Shown: piece after piece, positions 7,589-17,317 of the stretch
How the letters are laid out: each line of letters opens with the position of its first letter
Numbering within the stretch: the first letter of the stretch is position 1
From: Chromera velia
Lineage: Eukaryota; Sar; Chromeraceae
Length of the DNA: 28,666 nt
Direction of reading: 5' to 3'
Assembly (NCBI GenBank): GCA_018398765.1
Contig: JAHBMJ010000517.1
Location: forward strand, 17,501 to 46,166
Translations under genes and position numbers: made by a program
Notes under the pieces: model-generated
Told to the model about the DNA's origin: nothing
Seen by the model: the letters and a program-made list of their open reading frames with translations, nothing else
The model's database searches: none

Positions 7589-10420
7589 TGTCAGAGTTCT
7601 TCAAAGTTAATTCGATCGTTTGCAGTACGTGAGGCCACTTGGTAGTACTGAGGCAGTGCCTGGAGGCGTACCAGAATTGATAGCGACGAGACAAAGATTG
7701 CTTCCTCCCCACAGGTCTGACGCACTACTCTCGGTGTATTGATATGTACATCCTTTTCTTGCGGGACAAGTAAGGAGACGGCACGGGCCGACCTGTTTAT
7801 CAATCCTCTCACACAGTGGTACCGATCCATTTTGACTATTCCCTTCCCGCATTTCCAGTGTTCTCTGCCGGAGAAAATGTCGCAAACAAAAGACAGCTTC
7901 CAGAATTCTCCTCCAGGTGAGTTGTCCCCGTTCTATCGCGATATAGAGAATTGTATTTTGTCCGGCCTGATACTTCGAAAATTGTCTTCCCACCTCTCTG
8001 AGTGCTTTGCAGCCGAAGAGGACCTAGGCAAGACCGGACCTGCATCTTTACAGACGACAGACAACGTGCTCTGCTCGCTCATTGAGCACGCTCGCCCCAC
8101 TGCAGAGGTGAGTCTCCCGTCCACTTCCTTATATTGGAAAGTTCAATCGGTGCCGCCCGTCTCCCTTCGTTTGCTCCTTTGTTTGTTTCTCAAAATAAGC
8201 TACCCCTGTAACTTTCCACTGCAGGACATATCGGATCTTGTCTCGGACAGGAAGGGCTTCGGTTTGGCGCTGATTCTTCTGGGGTTCATTCGAACGGTCA
8301 GCCGGAGACTGAAAACCGCAGCTCTCATGTTCCGTCTCGAATCCTGGTCATATGTAGGGACAGGACAGGAATGTCTGAAGAATGCTGGGAGACGTCATGA
8401 AGAGTTTGTGTTGTATGCGTGGTGTCTGTGTATGTGCAGGGACGCTCACTTTTGCACCTGGCAAGTCTTGACCTTTCGGGTAAGAGGTGGGAGGGTTGAA
8501 TGGATTCGCCTTCTTTTTGTGCCCTTCCTCTTGGACCTTCCATCTCCAACAGTGTCTTGAGACTTTGTCTTGGAGCTTCGTTGCGCATTTCTATTTTCTG
8601 GATTTCCATTGCCGTCTCCTCTATTCACGGCTATTCAGAAGCCCCGACCTCTCTCCTGTTCTCCTTTTGTCACTTTTGTTCTTCTTACAAGTCTGCCTTT
8701 GAAATTACGCTCCCTTTTGCATGTCTCTAAACAGGTGGACGACGTGCATGCGTGTGTGTGGTGTGTGTGCAGGCTTCTCGCTGAGTGCCCGCAAGCTGAA
8801 GCTTCTTCTGACGTCCTTTCCCTCGGGACCGGGTGTTCTGGAGACACTCCGATGCGGTCAGCGAACGGGTAGAGGACGGCTTTGACAGACACACCGTCCC
8901 AGGAGAAGACTTCCGTGTGATGATGGCAAAAGGGAGGAGATGAAGAGGACTTGCCATCCTTGTGTCATGGTAAAGAAACGGAGCTGCATGTTCTCAGCCG
9001 GTCTCTTTTTCCCTCTCGTCTTCTTTCATGAACCCTGTTCTTTCTGCAGGTCCTCATGTCTTGAAGGACGCCTGCCTGCCCGTGCTTCTTGACTTTCTAC
9101 TGCGACTCAAAGCAGGGGGCACAGGAGGGGTGCCGCTGATCTGTCTGAAGACTCTCGACCTTGCCAGTCAGTCATTTACGTCGCCGCCTGGCCTCGGATG
9201 AGTTCCAGTGTGAGAGTGTGCAGGCTCGATGTCGCACACTTGATGTCATTCATTCTCGGTGTGCAGGTCTTCTGTCTTCCGATGAAGTGCCCTTTCGACG
9301 AAGTGCGATCGCCGTACTCTCCCCAAACAAGAAAAGAAGAAATATCTTATTGGTGTCTCTTTTTGCCTTTCTCTCTTTGTCTCTCGTGCAGAGTGCGATC
9401 TCGGTGAGAGAATGAATCCCATTTTTCCCTTGCTTCCTCCATCTCTTGAGCACCTGGACCTGAGTGGTCAGTCCATCGGAGTCTTCCGTGAGGGGGGATG
9501 GAAACAGATCTCTTCATTGCATTTTGCGGAAAAGAATATCTCTTGAAGGTTACACAAATGCAACGACGCAACCTTGGGGAACGCTTTTTGTCTTTCTCCT
9601 TCCTGCGTGCATCTGTATGCTCTTCCCCGTCTGCCCGTATCCCTATCCGACTTTTTATTTACAATGGGGTCGGTCGGGCTCTTCGATTTTCACGTCGCTG
9701 TAATCTGCCGCTTTCGTTGATCGCTGTCTTTCTTCGCAATGGGTCGACAACTCCGTGGCTCCCACCTACGTGGCTTTGCATTTCATCTCTGCCAGCACAT
9801 GCCGTTAGCTTCCCTCTTTCTCATCTATACACGTCCCTCTTTCTCATCTATACACGTGCTCGCTCAGTTCACAAGCTTGTCCCCTCCGCTTCCGCATGCA
9901 GGCAACCGTCTCCGCAGTATGTCCATGGAAGGCCTCGGGAGTGCCTTCTCGTTTGGCTGGCTCCCGTCTCTTCTGAGCCTCGACGTGAGTGACAACCCTC
10001 TGGGCCCTTCAGGGCTGAAGGCGTTTGCGAGAGGCCTCTCTTCGTCTCCTCAGTCACTCCCCCTGCAGTCCCTCAAATTTGCCCGCACAAAGGCGAAAGC
10101 AGAGGGGGTGGAAGCATTGGCAGAAGCACTGAAAGCAAAGAAGACAACCTCTCTGCAGACCCTCGACCTTGAGGGAAATGAGATGAGAGCTCTAGGGTTG
10201 AAACATTTGGTGTCTGCAGTCAATGCAGAGACAGTGCCTCATCTGCGAGTGCTCATTCTGGCGTGCAATTTCCTTGCACATGCGGATGGGGCGCAGATGG
10301 ACTATGATCCCATTGCTGAACTCCTCTCCACTGATTCGTTGAAGGAGTTGGAGGAGCTTGACTGGAATGGGAATCGGGTGTTTGACAGGGATATTGGGGG
10401 TGAGGGAACAGGTAGTCAGC
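7589..10420 (+). repeat. Segmental duplication, copy 1
   Basis: From TGTCAGAGTTCTTCAAA onward this block aligns co-linearly with 25846-28666, offset about 18.26 kb and in the same orientation. It covers the 5' flank, all early exons and introns, and the first part of the large exon of the LRR gene. Identity is very high up to about 10180, then drops within the LRR-coding region. Where homology would end beyond 10500 cannot be seen, because the partner runs off the window. Confidence 0.9.
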
Positions 10421-11742
10421 TGTCAGCTGCCGCCTTTGCAGTCCCTGGTCGTTTCCCGAAATTGCGACGGCTCAATCTTGGGGGTAGACATCCAGCAGTA
10501 ATCAACTCTGAGCAGTTGACAGCTTTTGCGACTGCTTTGGGGGTCGGGGGGGGGCCTTCTCTTCAAGAGCTTGTCATCCCTTTCGGGGGCTCTGAAGAGA
10601 ATCCAGAGGGGATCGCTGCTCTTGCCAATGCCTGCAGTTCTGGTCATCTGTCTGAGTTGAGGGGTTTGGGGATCGCTGACCGGGATGATATGACAGGTGA
10701 GGCTTTTGCAGGGCTCTGTCGCAGCTTTGCAACAGGCAAGGTATCCCTCCTGCAGACTCTAGATCTTGCACTGTTCTATGATGATACCGGAGAAGGGGTT
10801 GGGGCCCTTGCAGAGGGCATATGGGGAAGGAAATTGTCGTTGCTTCTCAGTTTTCGGCTTGAGCTGTCTGACGTGAACGGGTTGGCAATGTCGGGACTGG
10901 GACTAGCTTTGGGTGGTGGGGGATGTCCTTCCCTCCACAAGCTCGATCTCAGATGGTGGGAGGAAGGGGATGAGGGGGTAGGGGGACTAGCGGAGGGTCT
11001 GGGTGGGGGGCGTTTGCCGTCTCTTCGGGATCTTTCTCTCGAAGTGACATGTAGGAGGAGAGAGGGTGAGGGAGAGTGGGTGGGAGAGGGATGCATAGCT
11101 CTGGGGGAGGTTTTGAGCACCGGCAGGGTCCCTTCCCTCCGGACTGTACGTCTTGCATGGCCGTGCGACCAGACCTTTCGTTCTCTCTGTGAGGGTCTGT
11201 CTCGAGGGAGGGTTGACCCTCCTGTGATGGTCGACATCCGTTTTCGGAGCTTCTTGTATGTAAACACAGATTGCGGATTGAACAAATTTGCTGAGGTCAT
11301 TCGAGCAGGCAAGCTGTCGGGGTTGCGGCAAGTCACCTTCAGGGCATATGGTGCCACAGTCAGTCGAGAGGGGGGGGAAGCATTTGGAGAGGCCCTCTCA
11401 CACGCAGAGTCTTGTATGAACTCTCTGGAGGAGATGACGATGGATCTACAAACAACAGAAGCGACCAGCGCCCTTCTCGTGGGCCTCTCCAGAGGTCCGG
11501 GTAGTCTCCCGGCACTGCATACTCTGAAGTGCCCCAATGGCATCACTAGCACAACAGAGGCTGCGCAGTCTCTGTCTACTCTTATGAGTGGGGGGAAGGT
11601 ACCTTCCCTCAGCGATCTGAGAGTATCTTTCCCGGGGGCTGGGCAAATGGGGATTCAGCCTTTTTCCGCTGCCCTCAGTTCTCCCCATGTGTCCGCCCTT
11701 CGATGCGGCGGTAGGGATGTTCTCAGCTGCGCTCGGCTCTGA
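7877..11742 (+). CDS. LRR protein, RNase-inhibitor/RanGAP-like repeats (copy 1)
   Basis: Function unknown; such LRR arrays usually bind proteins. Inferred exons: 7877-7916, 8013-8107, 8225-8353, 8440-8479, 8773-8868, 9050-9166, 9267-9302, 9392-9466 and 9902-11742. Phases agree throughout and give 822 residues. All introns are GT-AG, and every junction has a counterpart in copy 2 (26112 onward). The donor after exon 5 may instead be 12 bp earlier, in the same phase. The first intron (7917-8012) is 96 bp and open, so it may be retained. A short N-terminal region of about 90 residues precedes roughly 20 LRR units of 28-32 residues with the pattern LxxLxLxxN, then G-x3-LAEAL. No signal peptide, membrane segment or kinase domain is seen. 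The TGA at 11740 falls mid-array; a frameshift just upstream probably makes it premature. Confidence 0.75.
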
Positions 11743-12215
11743 GCATCTCCGTAGGTTGGAAGAATTGTGCGTGCAGAATCGTGCAGAATCTTCGGGTTAT
11801 CGAAGAGGTCCGTGCTTTGTGTGTGGGCCTGGGCAGTGGTGCGCTGTCTTCCCTCCACACGCTCCGATTCTGGAGCTGTAGGTTGGGGGTTGATGGGAGC
11901 AGGACTGTGTCAGAGGTGGTGGTTGCAGAGAAGCTGCCTAGGTTGACAAATCTAGATCTACAGATGACACACCCCACTGACGAGGGAGTCAGGGCACTGA
12001 CAGAGGGGTGGATGAGCCGAGATCCCCCTCCTCTGCAGCATGTAAACTTGGGATTGTGTGCGCTCACTGGTGCAATTGCAAATCCTCTTTTGAGACTTCT
12101 TGGATCGAAGCGATTGCCTGATCTGGAAAGGTTGAGTGTTCCTGGAAATGTCGGGCTTGACGAAAGATCTAAAGACTCACTTTTCGGAGCATTTCCAGAG
12201 GTTGTGGAGATTTGA
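11743..12215 (+). pseudogene. Displaced 3' end of LRR gene copy 1
   Basis: LRR coding continues after the TGA in other frames. From about 11711 the next unit reads in the +1 frame (GMFSAALGSEHLRRLEELCV). From about 11778 it shifts again and runs to TGA 12213-12215 with about five more units (for example LSSLHTLRFWSC and LPRLTNLDLQM). The second shift coincides with a perfect 10-bp tandem duplication, GTGCAGAATC twice, at about 11770-11789. The first lies in GCGGCGG near 11710. These may be true mutations or assembly errors. Splicing explains them poorly, since the phases of nearby GT and AG sites do not agree. Confidence 0.65.
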
Positions 12216-12386
12216 TAAGTTTTGTCCCCTCTCGATGTGTCTTCTTATTAAAAAGATAATTAAGACTGTCGGGCGAGGGCAGTGGACCGCGGGGAAACCC
12301 GGAACTTTAATCTTATCCTATCCTCAGATGTCCTAAGACTGATAATACGGATATGTATGTAATAGTAGACTATTAGTAGTAGTTAA

Positions 12387-12815
12387 AGATGACTCGGGAC
12401 CAAGCCACTCGGACACCGCCAGACGGGGCCTCTCTATCAGATTCGGAACCGCCGCCACGACGGAGTTCGGGTCTTTTCAGGGGCTACGGCAATTAAGCGT
12501 ATTCACAGAAAAAGCAGTGGCCATGGCAGTGACGAGACGCGGAGCGCCGCACAATTTCGTGCGGATCTCTTCAGAAACGACTTTTAAAACGGCTGAATAT
12601 TCAATCATCCTTCCAGATTTGAGACGTTTCAAGGACTTCCTAGCCATCACTTCTTCTTTGTAGGTAAATCGATAGACTTGATAGACTGATTGATTTACTG
12701 ATAGACTGGCTGACTGACTACTGACTGACTTCGTGCCTTGTAGGACCCCGGGATTTATCCCGGTAAGCTCCGAAGTAGCTTGGAGCGAGCTCGTCTCTCG
12801 TCCTTATAAACTTCA
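12387..12815 (+). repeat. Dispersed ~430-bp repeat, copy 1
   Basis: Matches 16888-17317 in the same orientation, almost identical from about 12425 to 12660. It contains an open frame ending ...FLAITSSL-stop at 12661-12663, then degenerate GACTGACT tetranucleotide repeats (12670-12730), then two hairpins: CCGGGAT/ATCCCGG at 12748-12763, and GCTCC/GGAGC with an inner AAG/CTT at 12767-12786. It ends at TTATAAACTTCA. No clear target duplication or terminal inverted repeat was found, so the element class is unknown. Confidence 0.8.
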
Positions 12816-12866
12816 ATGGTGACGCCAGCGAGAGCTCATAGGAGGAGAGTCTGTCCCAGTTTGTGA

Positions 12867-13364
12867 GCATTCTCTGTTTGGGGATCAGAACCGACCATTG
12901 TTGGTGAGTGTCAGTGTCTTTCTCGGAGCAAACCATCAGGCAGGTCAGCCTCGGATCCCCCCCCCCTCTGGAACGGCACTGTTCAAAATGCTCCCTACCT
13001 CTTCCTTGTTGGTCAGACAACAGAGCTGCATTCTCTAGCTGCAGAGAAAAATGTTTATGTCCAGGTTGGTCAGATCTCTGGGATAAAAATAGCTAGACCT
13101 GAAGTCTCCGTATGCGATTGGCTCTCGCCTATAGAGGTGAAGTTCTCTATTGAGATAAAGACTGATCTCAGTCTTCCAAAGTTCGTTCACTGTGCCAACC
13201 CCAGCCTTCCCCCGCGCTTCGGGTACTACTTCTGGTGTGAAGGTGGTTGCGAAGCGACCATTCAGGAACTCTTGTCGCATGTCAACTTTTGCCCACATAA
13301 AAGAAAGCACACCAGAGTATGCAACATGATCTCCCTCCCCTGGTTCTCTACTCTGTGCTCTTAG
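12867..13364 (+). CDS. Open frame without a start codon, unknown protein fragment
   Basis: 165 codons lie between a TGA at 12864 and TAG 13362, with no ATG until near the end. It is therefore an internal or terminal exon, or a fragment. Composition looks protein-like: segments such as APYLFLVGQTTELHSLAAEK and VYVQVGQISGIKIARPEVSV read naturally. Near the C-terminus Cys and His cluster (FWCEGGCEA, then HVNFCPHKRKH, then RVC), which could bind a metal. A run of ten C bases (12957-12966) lies in the frame and is a likely site of sequence error. An overlapping minus-strand frame (13382-13035, 115 codons) is a competitor, so the strand is not certain. No family recognised. Confidence 0.35.
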   Translation, partial: AFSVWGSEPTIVGECQCLSRSKPSGRSASDPPPLWNGTVQNAPYLFLVGQTTELHSLAAEKNVYVQVGQISGIKIARPEVSVCDWLSPIEVKFSIEIKTDLSLPKFVHCANPSLPPRFGYYFWCEGGCEATIQELLSHVNFCPHKRKHTRVCNMISLPWFSTLCS

Positions 13365-13520
13365 TGCAGGGTCATTATGCATTTGTCCTCGGCCTGACGC
13401 AGGACTCGCTACAAAACCAGAGAGTTCAGAGGAAGGGGGTACCTGACTAGGGGTCGGTGGGAGGGCTATCGGTACGGCGGGAATGATGAGTTGAGCTAGA
13501 CGGAAAAGGAGGACGAGCGG

Positions 13521-14480
13521 TTAAGAAAGTTGAGAGTCGTCGTCTGACAGATTCCACCCACTTCCGGAAGCAACACTGGGATTGCTTGAAGAAGCTGCCT
13601 CAGAAGGCGGAGGATGGACAGACTGCCTCAAACTCGGCATGTTGCTGGTAGACGTCCCGGAGTCTGAATCAGACGAGGACTCATTCATGGCTGAGTCTGA
13701 CTCCACATCGGATGCAAATTCTGACTGTGATCCTTCTTCTTCTGCTGCTTCTGGAGCCTGGGCATTCTTTGGCTCACTGTCTTCCACGAGGGCTGTCAGA
13801 AGAATACCGATACCGTACTGATGTGCCGGATAGGGAGGGGGAGGGGCAATGCTGACACCGTACTGGTGCGCTGGAGGGGGAGGGGGAGGGGCATAGACGA
13901 GGGTGATTACGGCAGGCTGGACAGTCCGGGGGGGGGTGTTTCCAAAATCAACACTTGCTATCCATGAGAAGACTGACGCTTCCTCGGACTGCTGAATGGT
14001 ATTTGAAATATTCATTCCATTTTTCCCTGGATCTGAGGAATCTGTTGGCTCTGAAACCTGCAGACTCGCTTCAAGTGCTGAGTCAGTCGGTCCCGGAAGC
14101 CCCAAATCACCCATTTCGCTCTCTTTTGCCTGTGAGGAAGCATTCGAATCCGACGACCTGTCGGGGGAAAACCCACTCAAAAACTCGGAGGGAGATGGGG
14201 GGGGGCGGAAGGATATAACACTGGGTGCTGGAAGAGACTGTGTATACCGAGGGTTCAAATCAACCTCCATCTGCTGGTGTGGAGGTTTTTCACTGATCAC
14301 TTCATAGATGTCTTCATTCGATTCAAAGAGAGATACCGCAGTCTCTTCATTCTTCAAAATCTCTACAAAATCTTCATCTATGTCAGACAGGACAGACGAT
14401 GGAGGGGGGGCACCATGCTCAGGCATACGTTGAAACAGCGGTGAAGGTCTGCAATGCATGCCAACAAGAAGAAAAACCAC
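13521..14480 (-). CDS. Ser/Pro-rich acidic protein, probably disordered
   Basis: A 319-codon minus-strand frame of unrecognised function. The N-terminal third is acidic (SDIDEDFVEILKNEE and similar). The middle is rich in Pro and Ser and contains two near-identical pieces, APPPPPPPAHQYGVSI and APPPPYPAHQYGIGI. The C-terminus is a Ser/Asp/Glu-rich tail ending DDDSQLS. No membrane segment or folded domain is visible. The first ATG is 14480, but a good splice acceptor (TTGTTGGCATGCATTGCAG) ends at 14449, so the real gene may start further upstream and enter here. A consensus donor (GTAAGA, at 14544) exists upstream, yet its open frame does not match in phase. The coding call rests on length and on the internal duplication. 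Confidence 0.5.
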   Translation of the reverse strand: MVFLLVGMHCRPSPLFQRMPEHGAPPPSSVLSDIDEDFVEILKNEETAVSLFESNEDIYEVISEKPPHQQMEVDLNPRYTQSLPAPSVISFRPPPSPSEFLSGFSPDRSSDSNASSQAKESEMGDLGLPGPTDSALEASLQVSEPTDSSDPGKNGMNISNTIQQSEEASVFSWIASVDFGNTPPRTVQPAVITLVYAPPPPPPAHQYGVSIAPPPPYPAHQYGIGILLTALVEDSEPKNAQAPEAAEEEGSQSEFASDVESDSAMNESSSDSDSGTSTSNMPSLRQSVHPPPSEAASSSNPSVASGSGWNLSDDDSQLS

Positions 14481-14544
14481 GTGGTAAGGGATTATCTTTC
14501 TCTTGAACTCTTTTTTCGATCAACAGAAAAGCCGGCAGTCTTAC

Positions 14545-15180
14545 CCACTTTATCTCTCTCTTTCTATCTTCCTTTTTTTTTGTAAGTGATCCACAAGGTA
14601 GAATTGTGGGGGTTGGCCTCCTCATTTTTTGACCGACAAATTTCATGCGACATCATTTTAAAAAATGAACACAACTCACCCAATTGCAAGTTGCCTGTAT
14701 ATCAAACTGTAGAATGTGGTAGTTTGCAGGCAGGCACTCAAGAAAAGAAAAGAAGAGGCAGGGAAAGCATGCAGTTCCGTAGAAGCAAGCTGTGTGTATA
14801 CCTGTACGCAGGTTCATACACAGCCACCTGTTACCGGTGGGGCCTATGCGGGTTGCTCTCTGGATGACTATGAAGGGCAGTCACCACCTAAAATGATTGA
14901 ATCTTTCTTTTCTTTTTCTTTCTTTGACAATGTTTGTATGCTTGTTTATGCATTTATTTATTTGTTTCTCTATTTTATGCATTTTTCCTTTGCTTCTCCG
15001 TGTGTTTCTTTATTTATTTGTTTGTTTAAATATTTGTTTGTTTGTTTGTTCGTTTGTTTGTCTAGTTGTTTGTTTGTTTCTTTGTTCTATGCATTTAAAG
15101 TATTCACTTCCTCTTGTAATCACCCTTTTTTCAAACGGAAGAAAACAAAGTGTGTGACAGTCAGAAAGAGTTGGTCACAT
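14545..15180. repeat. Gene-free stretch with a (TTTG)n-rich tract
   Basis: From about 14905 to 15100 the sequence is a pyrimidine- and TTTG/TTTA-rich simple repeat that gives long but meaningless frames. At 14800-14840 two small palindromes occur (ACCTG-TACG-CAGGT and CCACC-TGTTA-CCGGTGG). No supported gene. Confidence 0.55.
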
Positions 15181-15187
15181 ACACTCA

Positions 15188-15322
15188 CCTTCCAGCCTTG
15201 CTTTTTGCAATCGAACAGGAAAAAGACGAGCAACAACTTATGTTCTTCTTCATGCGTGCCCAATTGCATGACTTCGAAAAGAACAGAGGCGACTTCTTGT
15301 CAAACTCACTTCTGTTCCTGCA
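15188..15322 (-). CDS. Candidate internal exon, unknown product
   Basis: On the minus strand this block is framed by an acceptor (TTATTACTTGCAG) and a consensus donor (GGAAG then GTGAGTGT). One of three frames is open, about 44 codons rich in Ser, Lys and Cys. The plus strand also has an acceptor and a weaker GTAATA donor around nearly the same interval, also with an open frame, so strand is ambiguous. It could be an upstream exon of the minus-strand gene ending at 13521, but no connecting phase was found. Confidence 0.25.
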
Positions 15323-15329
15323 AGTAATA

Positions 15330-16887
15330 AATGCATGTAAATGCATGTATAAATATGTATAAAAGAACACTCGATAGACTTCGTTTTTGGTTTCGCCCTT
15401 TCCGCTTGCTTTGCTGTCACACAGATGTGAGTCTCAGTTCACTGTACGATACCCCCTCTTTTTTCTTCGCTAAACTGCAGCTGCGGTGTCCCTTCCCCCC
15501 CCTTACATCGTCTGTGAGCTGAGAGTAAACGTTGCGTGTGCATACTGCCTCCCTCCCTCCCCCTTCCCTGAGGCTCCCTTTCCATTTCTTTTTTATTTTC
15601 ACCCAATTCTAGCACCCAATCCCCTTTCCCCCACCTTTTTTCTTTAGATCTTTCACCCTCGTCACCCATACTATCTCGTCTGTCTCTTTCTCTTCTGTTG
15701 TTCTTTCTCTCTTTTTCTCTTAAATGGCATTCGACCTCATGCGTTTGCCTTCCGTAAGTCGTGATAGTCAGAAAAAGAAGAAAACTTAAGAAGTTTGCAT
15801 TGGTTTACGGAGAGTCAGGGGAGACATACGGATTGAAGGACATGAAGTTGGAATAAGGGACTAGAAGGAATCAAAGGGTAAAAAAGAATGAAACAGAATA
15901 AGAAACAGAGGGTCTGGTCATATGGACAGTGACTGAAGTCCTTTCCAGTCCCGTGTCTCTCCTTCACACACCCTACCTCCTCCTCTACTTCACTTCATCC
16001 TCCTTTCTTTATCTTCCTTTCTCCCTCTTTGCTTCACCTACATGATCTTGCATTCATTTTAGCATTGACTCACCGTTTTTTTCTCCACAAAGAAGCCAAA
16101 AGCTTGAAAAAACAGACCCAGAAAGCAAAAAAGTGGAGAGGAAGTGATTCGCCTGAATGAAAACAGCCAAATCACTAGGCTAAATCATCCTCACCCTTTC
16201 CATTCCACAGAATTGAATCACAAAGCGACACACATTCAACCCTTCCAGTTTTTTCAAGCCAAACTCTCTCTCTAAAAGAAAGTCGGCTCACCAGAGAATG
16301 GAGATAAGGAGCAGTTGGGAGTGGGAGAGAGAAGAGTCTCACAGATGATGTAGTTGAAGACTGATTACAAGATTGCTTCAGTCTCCCCTCATCTTACCAT
16401 CACTTTCTCTCGACAAAAACTCCACCCATACACATCAAACAAGTCAACACTTGCTCTTCTCTTCTGATTTCAGCTGTTCTTTTAGTAGGAGAGCAAGGTG
16501 GGCCAGTAGGAAGGAAAGGAAAGCCATCTACTTGTCAGAGCGAGAAACCAATTATTTTTGCATACATGCATGGAAAAAGAAAAGAAAACATCGCGAGCTG
16601 TTTTGCTCGCGCTGCGCGCTTCAAAGGAAGCCCCCGCGCCTACAAAGAAAACAAATGCACAAAAAGGCCACGTCGGGTCAATTCATACGGTTAGGACCTG
16701 AGATTTTTTTTCTTTTCTTTTCATTTTGTTTCAGTACATTCGGCCTGCAAGGACCAACAGTTTTTTATATTTTCTTTTATTCTGGCAGGCTCTTTCTCAT
16801 GGATTACTTCGAGAATCCACATCAGTCCGCTGCAGGTGCGAGACCATTACGTGAACAGTTCCCGCCAAAGGTAGATGGAGGGGATTG
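15330..16887. other. Long gene-poor, pyrimidine-rich region
   Basis: Plus-strand C/T-rich tracts dominate from 15420 to 16050 and open frames on both strands are low-complexity. A 171-codon plus-strand frame at 16373-16888 is compositionally odd (Lys/Arg/Ser, then Phe runs) and lacks any recognisable motif, so it is not called. The region 16600-16640 has a small CGCGAGC/GCTCGCG palindrome (CGCGAGC TGTTTT GCTCGCG). Confidence 0.45.
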
Positions 16888-17317
16888 AAGATAACTCAGG
16901 ACCAAGCCACTTGAGCACCACCAAACGGGGCCTCTCTATCAGATTCGGAACCGCCGCCACGACGGAGTTCGGGTCTTTTCAGGGGCTATGGCAATTAAGC
17001 GTATTCACAGAAAAAGCAGTGGCCATGGCAGTGACGAGACGCGGAGCGCCGCACAATTTCGTGCGGATCTCTTCAGAAACGACTTTTAAAACGGCTGAAT
17101 ATTCAATCATCCTTCCAGATTTGAGACGTTTCAAGGACTTCCTAGCCATCACTTCTTCTTTGTAGGTAAATCGATAGACTTGATAGACTGACTGATTGAC
17201 TGATAGACTGACTGACTGACTACTGACTGACTTCGTGCTTCATAGGACCCCGGGATTTATTCCGGTAAGCTCCGAAGTAGCTTGGAGCGAGCTCGTCTCC
17301 CATGCTTATAAACTTCA
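16888..17317 (+). repeat. Dispersed ~430-bp repeat, copy 2
   Basis: Second copy of 12387-12815, in the same orientation, with the same open frame ending at TAG 17163-17165 (from ATG 16875, 96 codons), the same GACT-rich segment and both hairpins. The first hairpin (17250-17265) reads CCGGGAT/ATTCCGG: the one change is C to T opposite G, so pairing is kept as a wobble. Flanking sequence is unrelated to copy 1, which places the repeat edges at about AAGAT and ...AAACTTCA. Confidence 0.8.

Noticed and set aside
10776..11552. 258-codon minus-strand frame
   Set aside because: Shadow of the LRR exon; Arg/Pro/Ser-rich, as expected from antisense of Leu/Gly-rich coding.
11621..11784. Intron repairing the LRR frame near the 3' end
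   Set aside because: A GT-AG pair of the right phase exists but would delete most of two LRR units; the 10-bp duplication plus a one-base insertion explains the data better.
13035..13382. 115-codon minus-strand frame
   Set aside because: Antisense to a longer plus-strand frame with more protein-like composition; kept only as a competitor.
16373..16888. 171-codon plus-strand frame
   Set aside because: Low-complexity composition, Phe-rich run from a T tract, no motif, and it overlaps the edge of the dispersed repeat.
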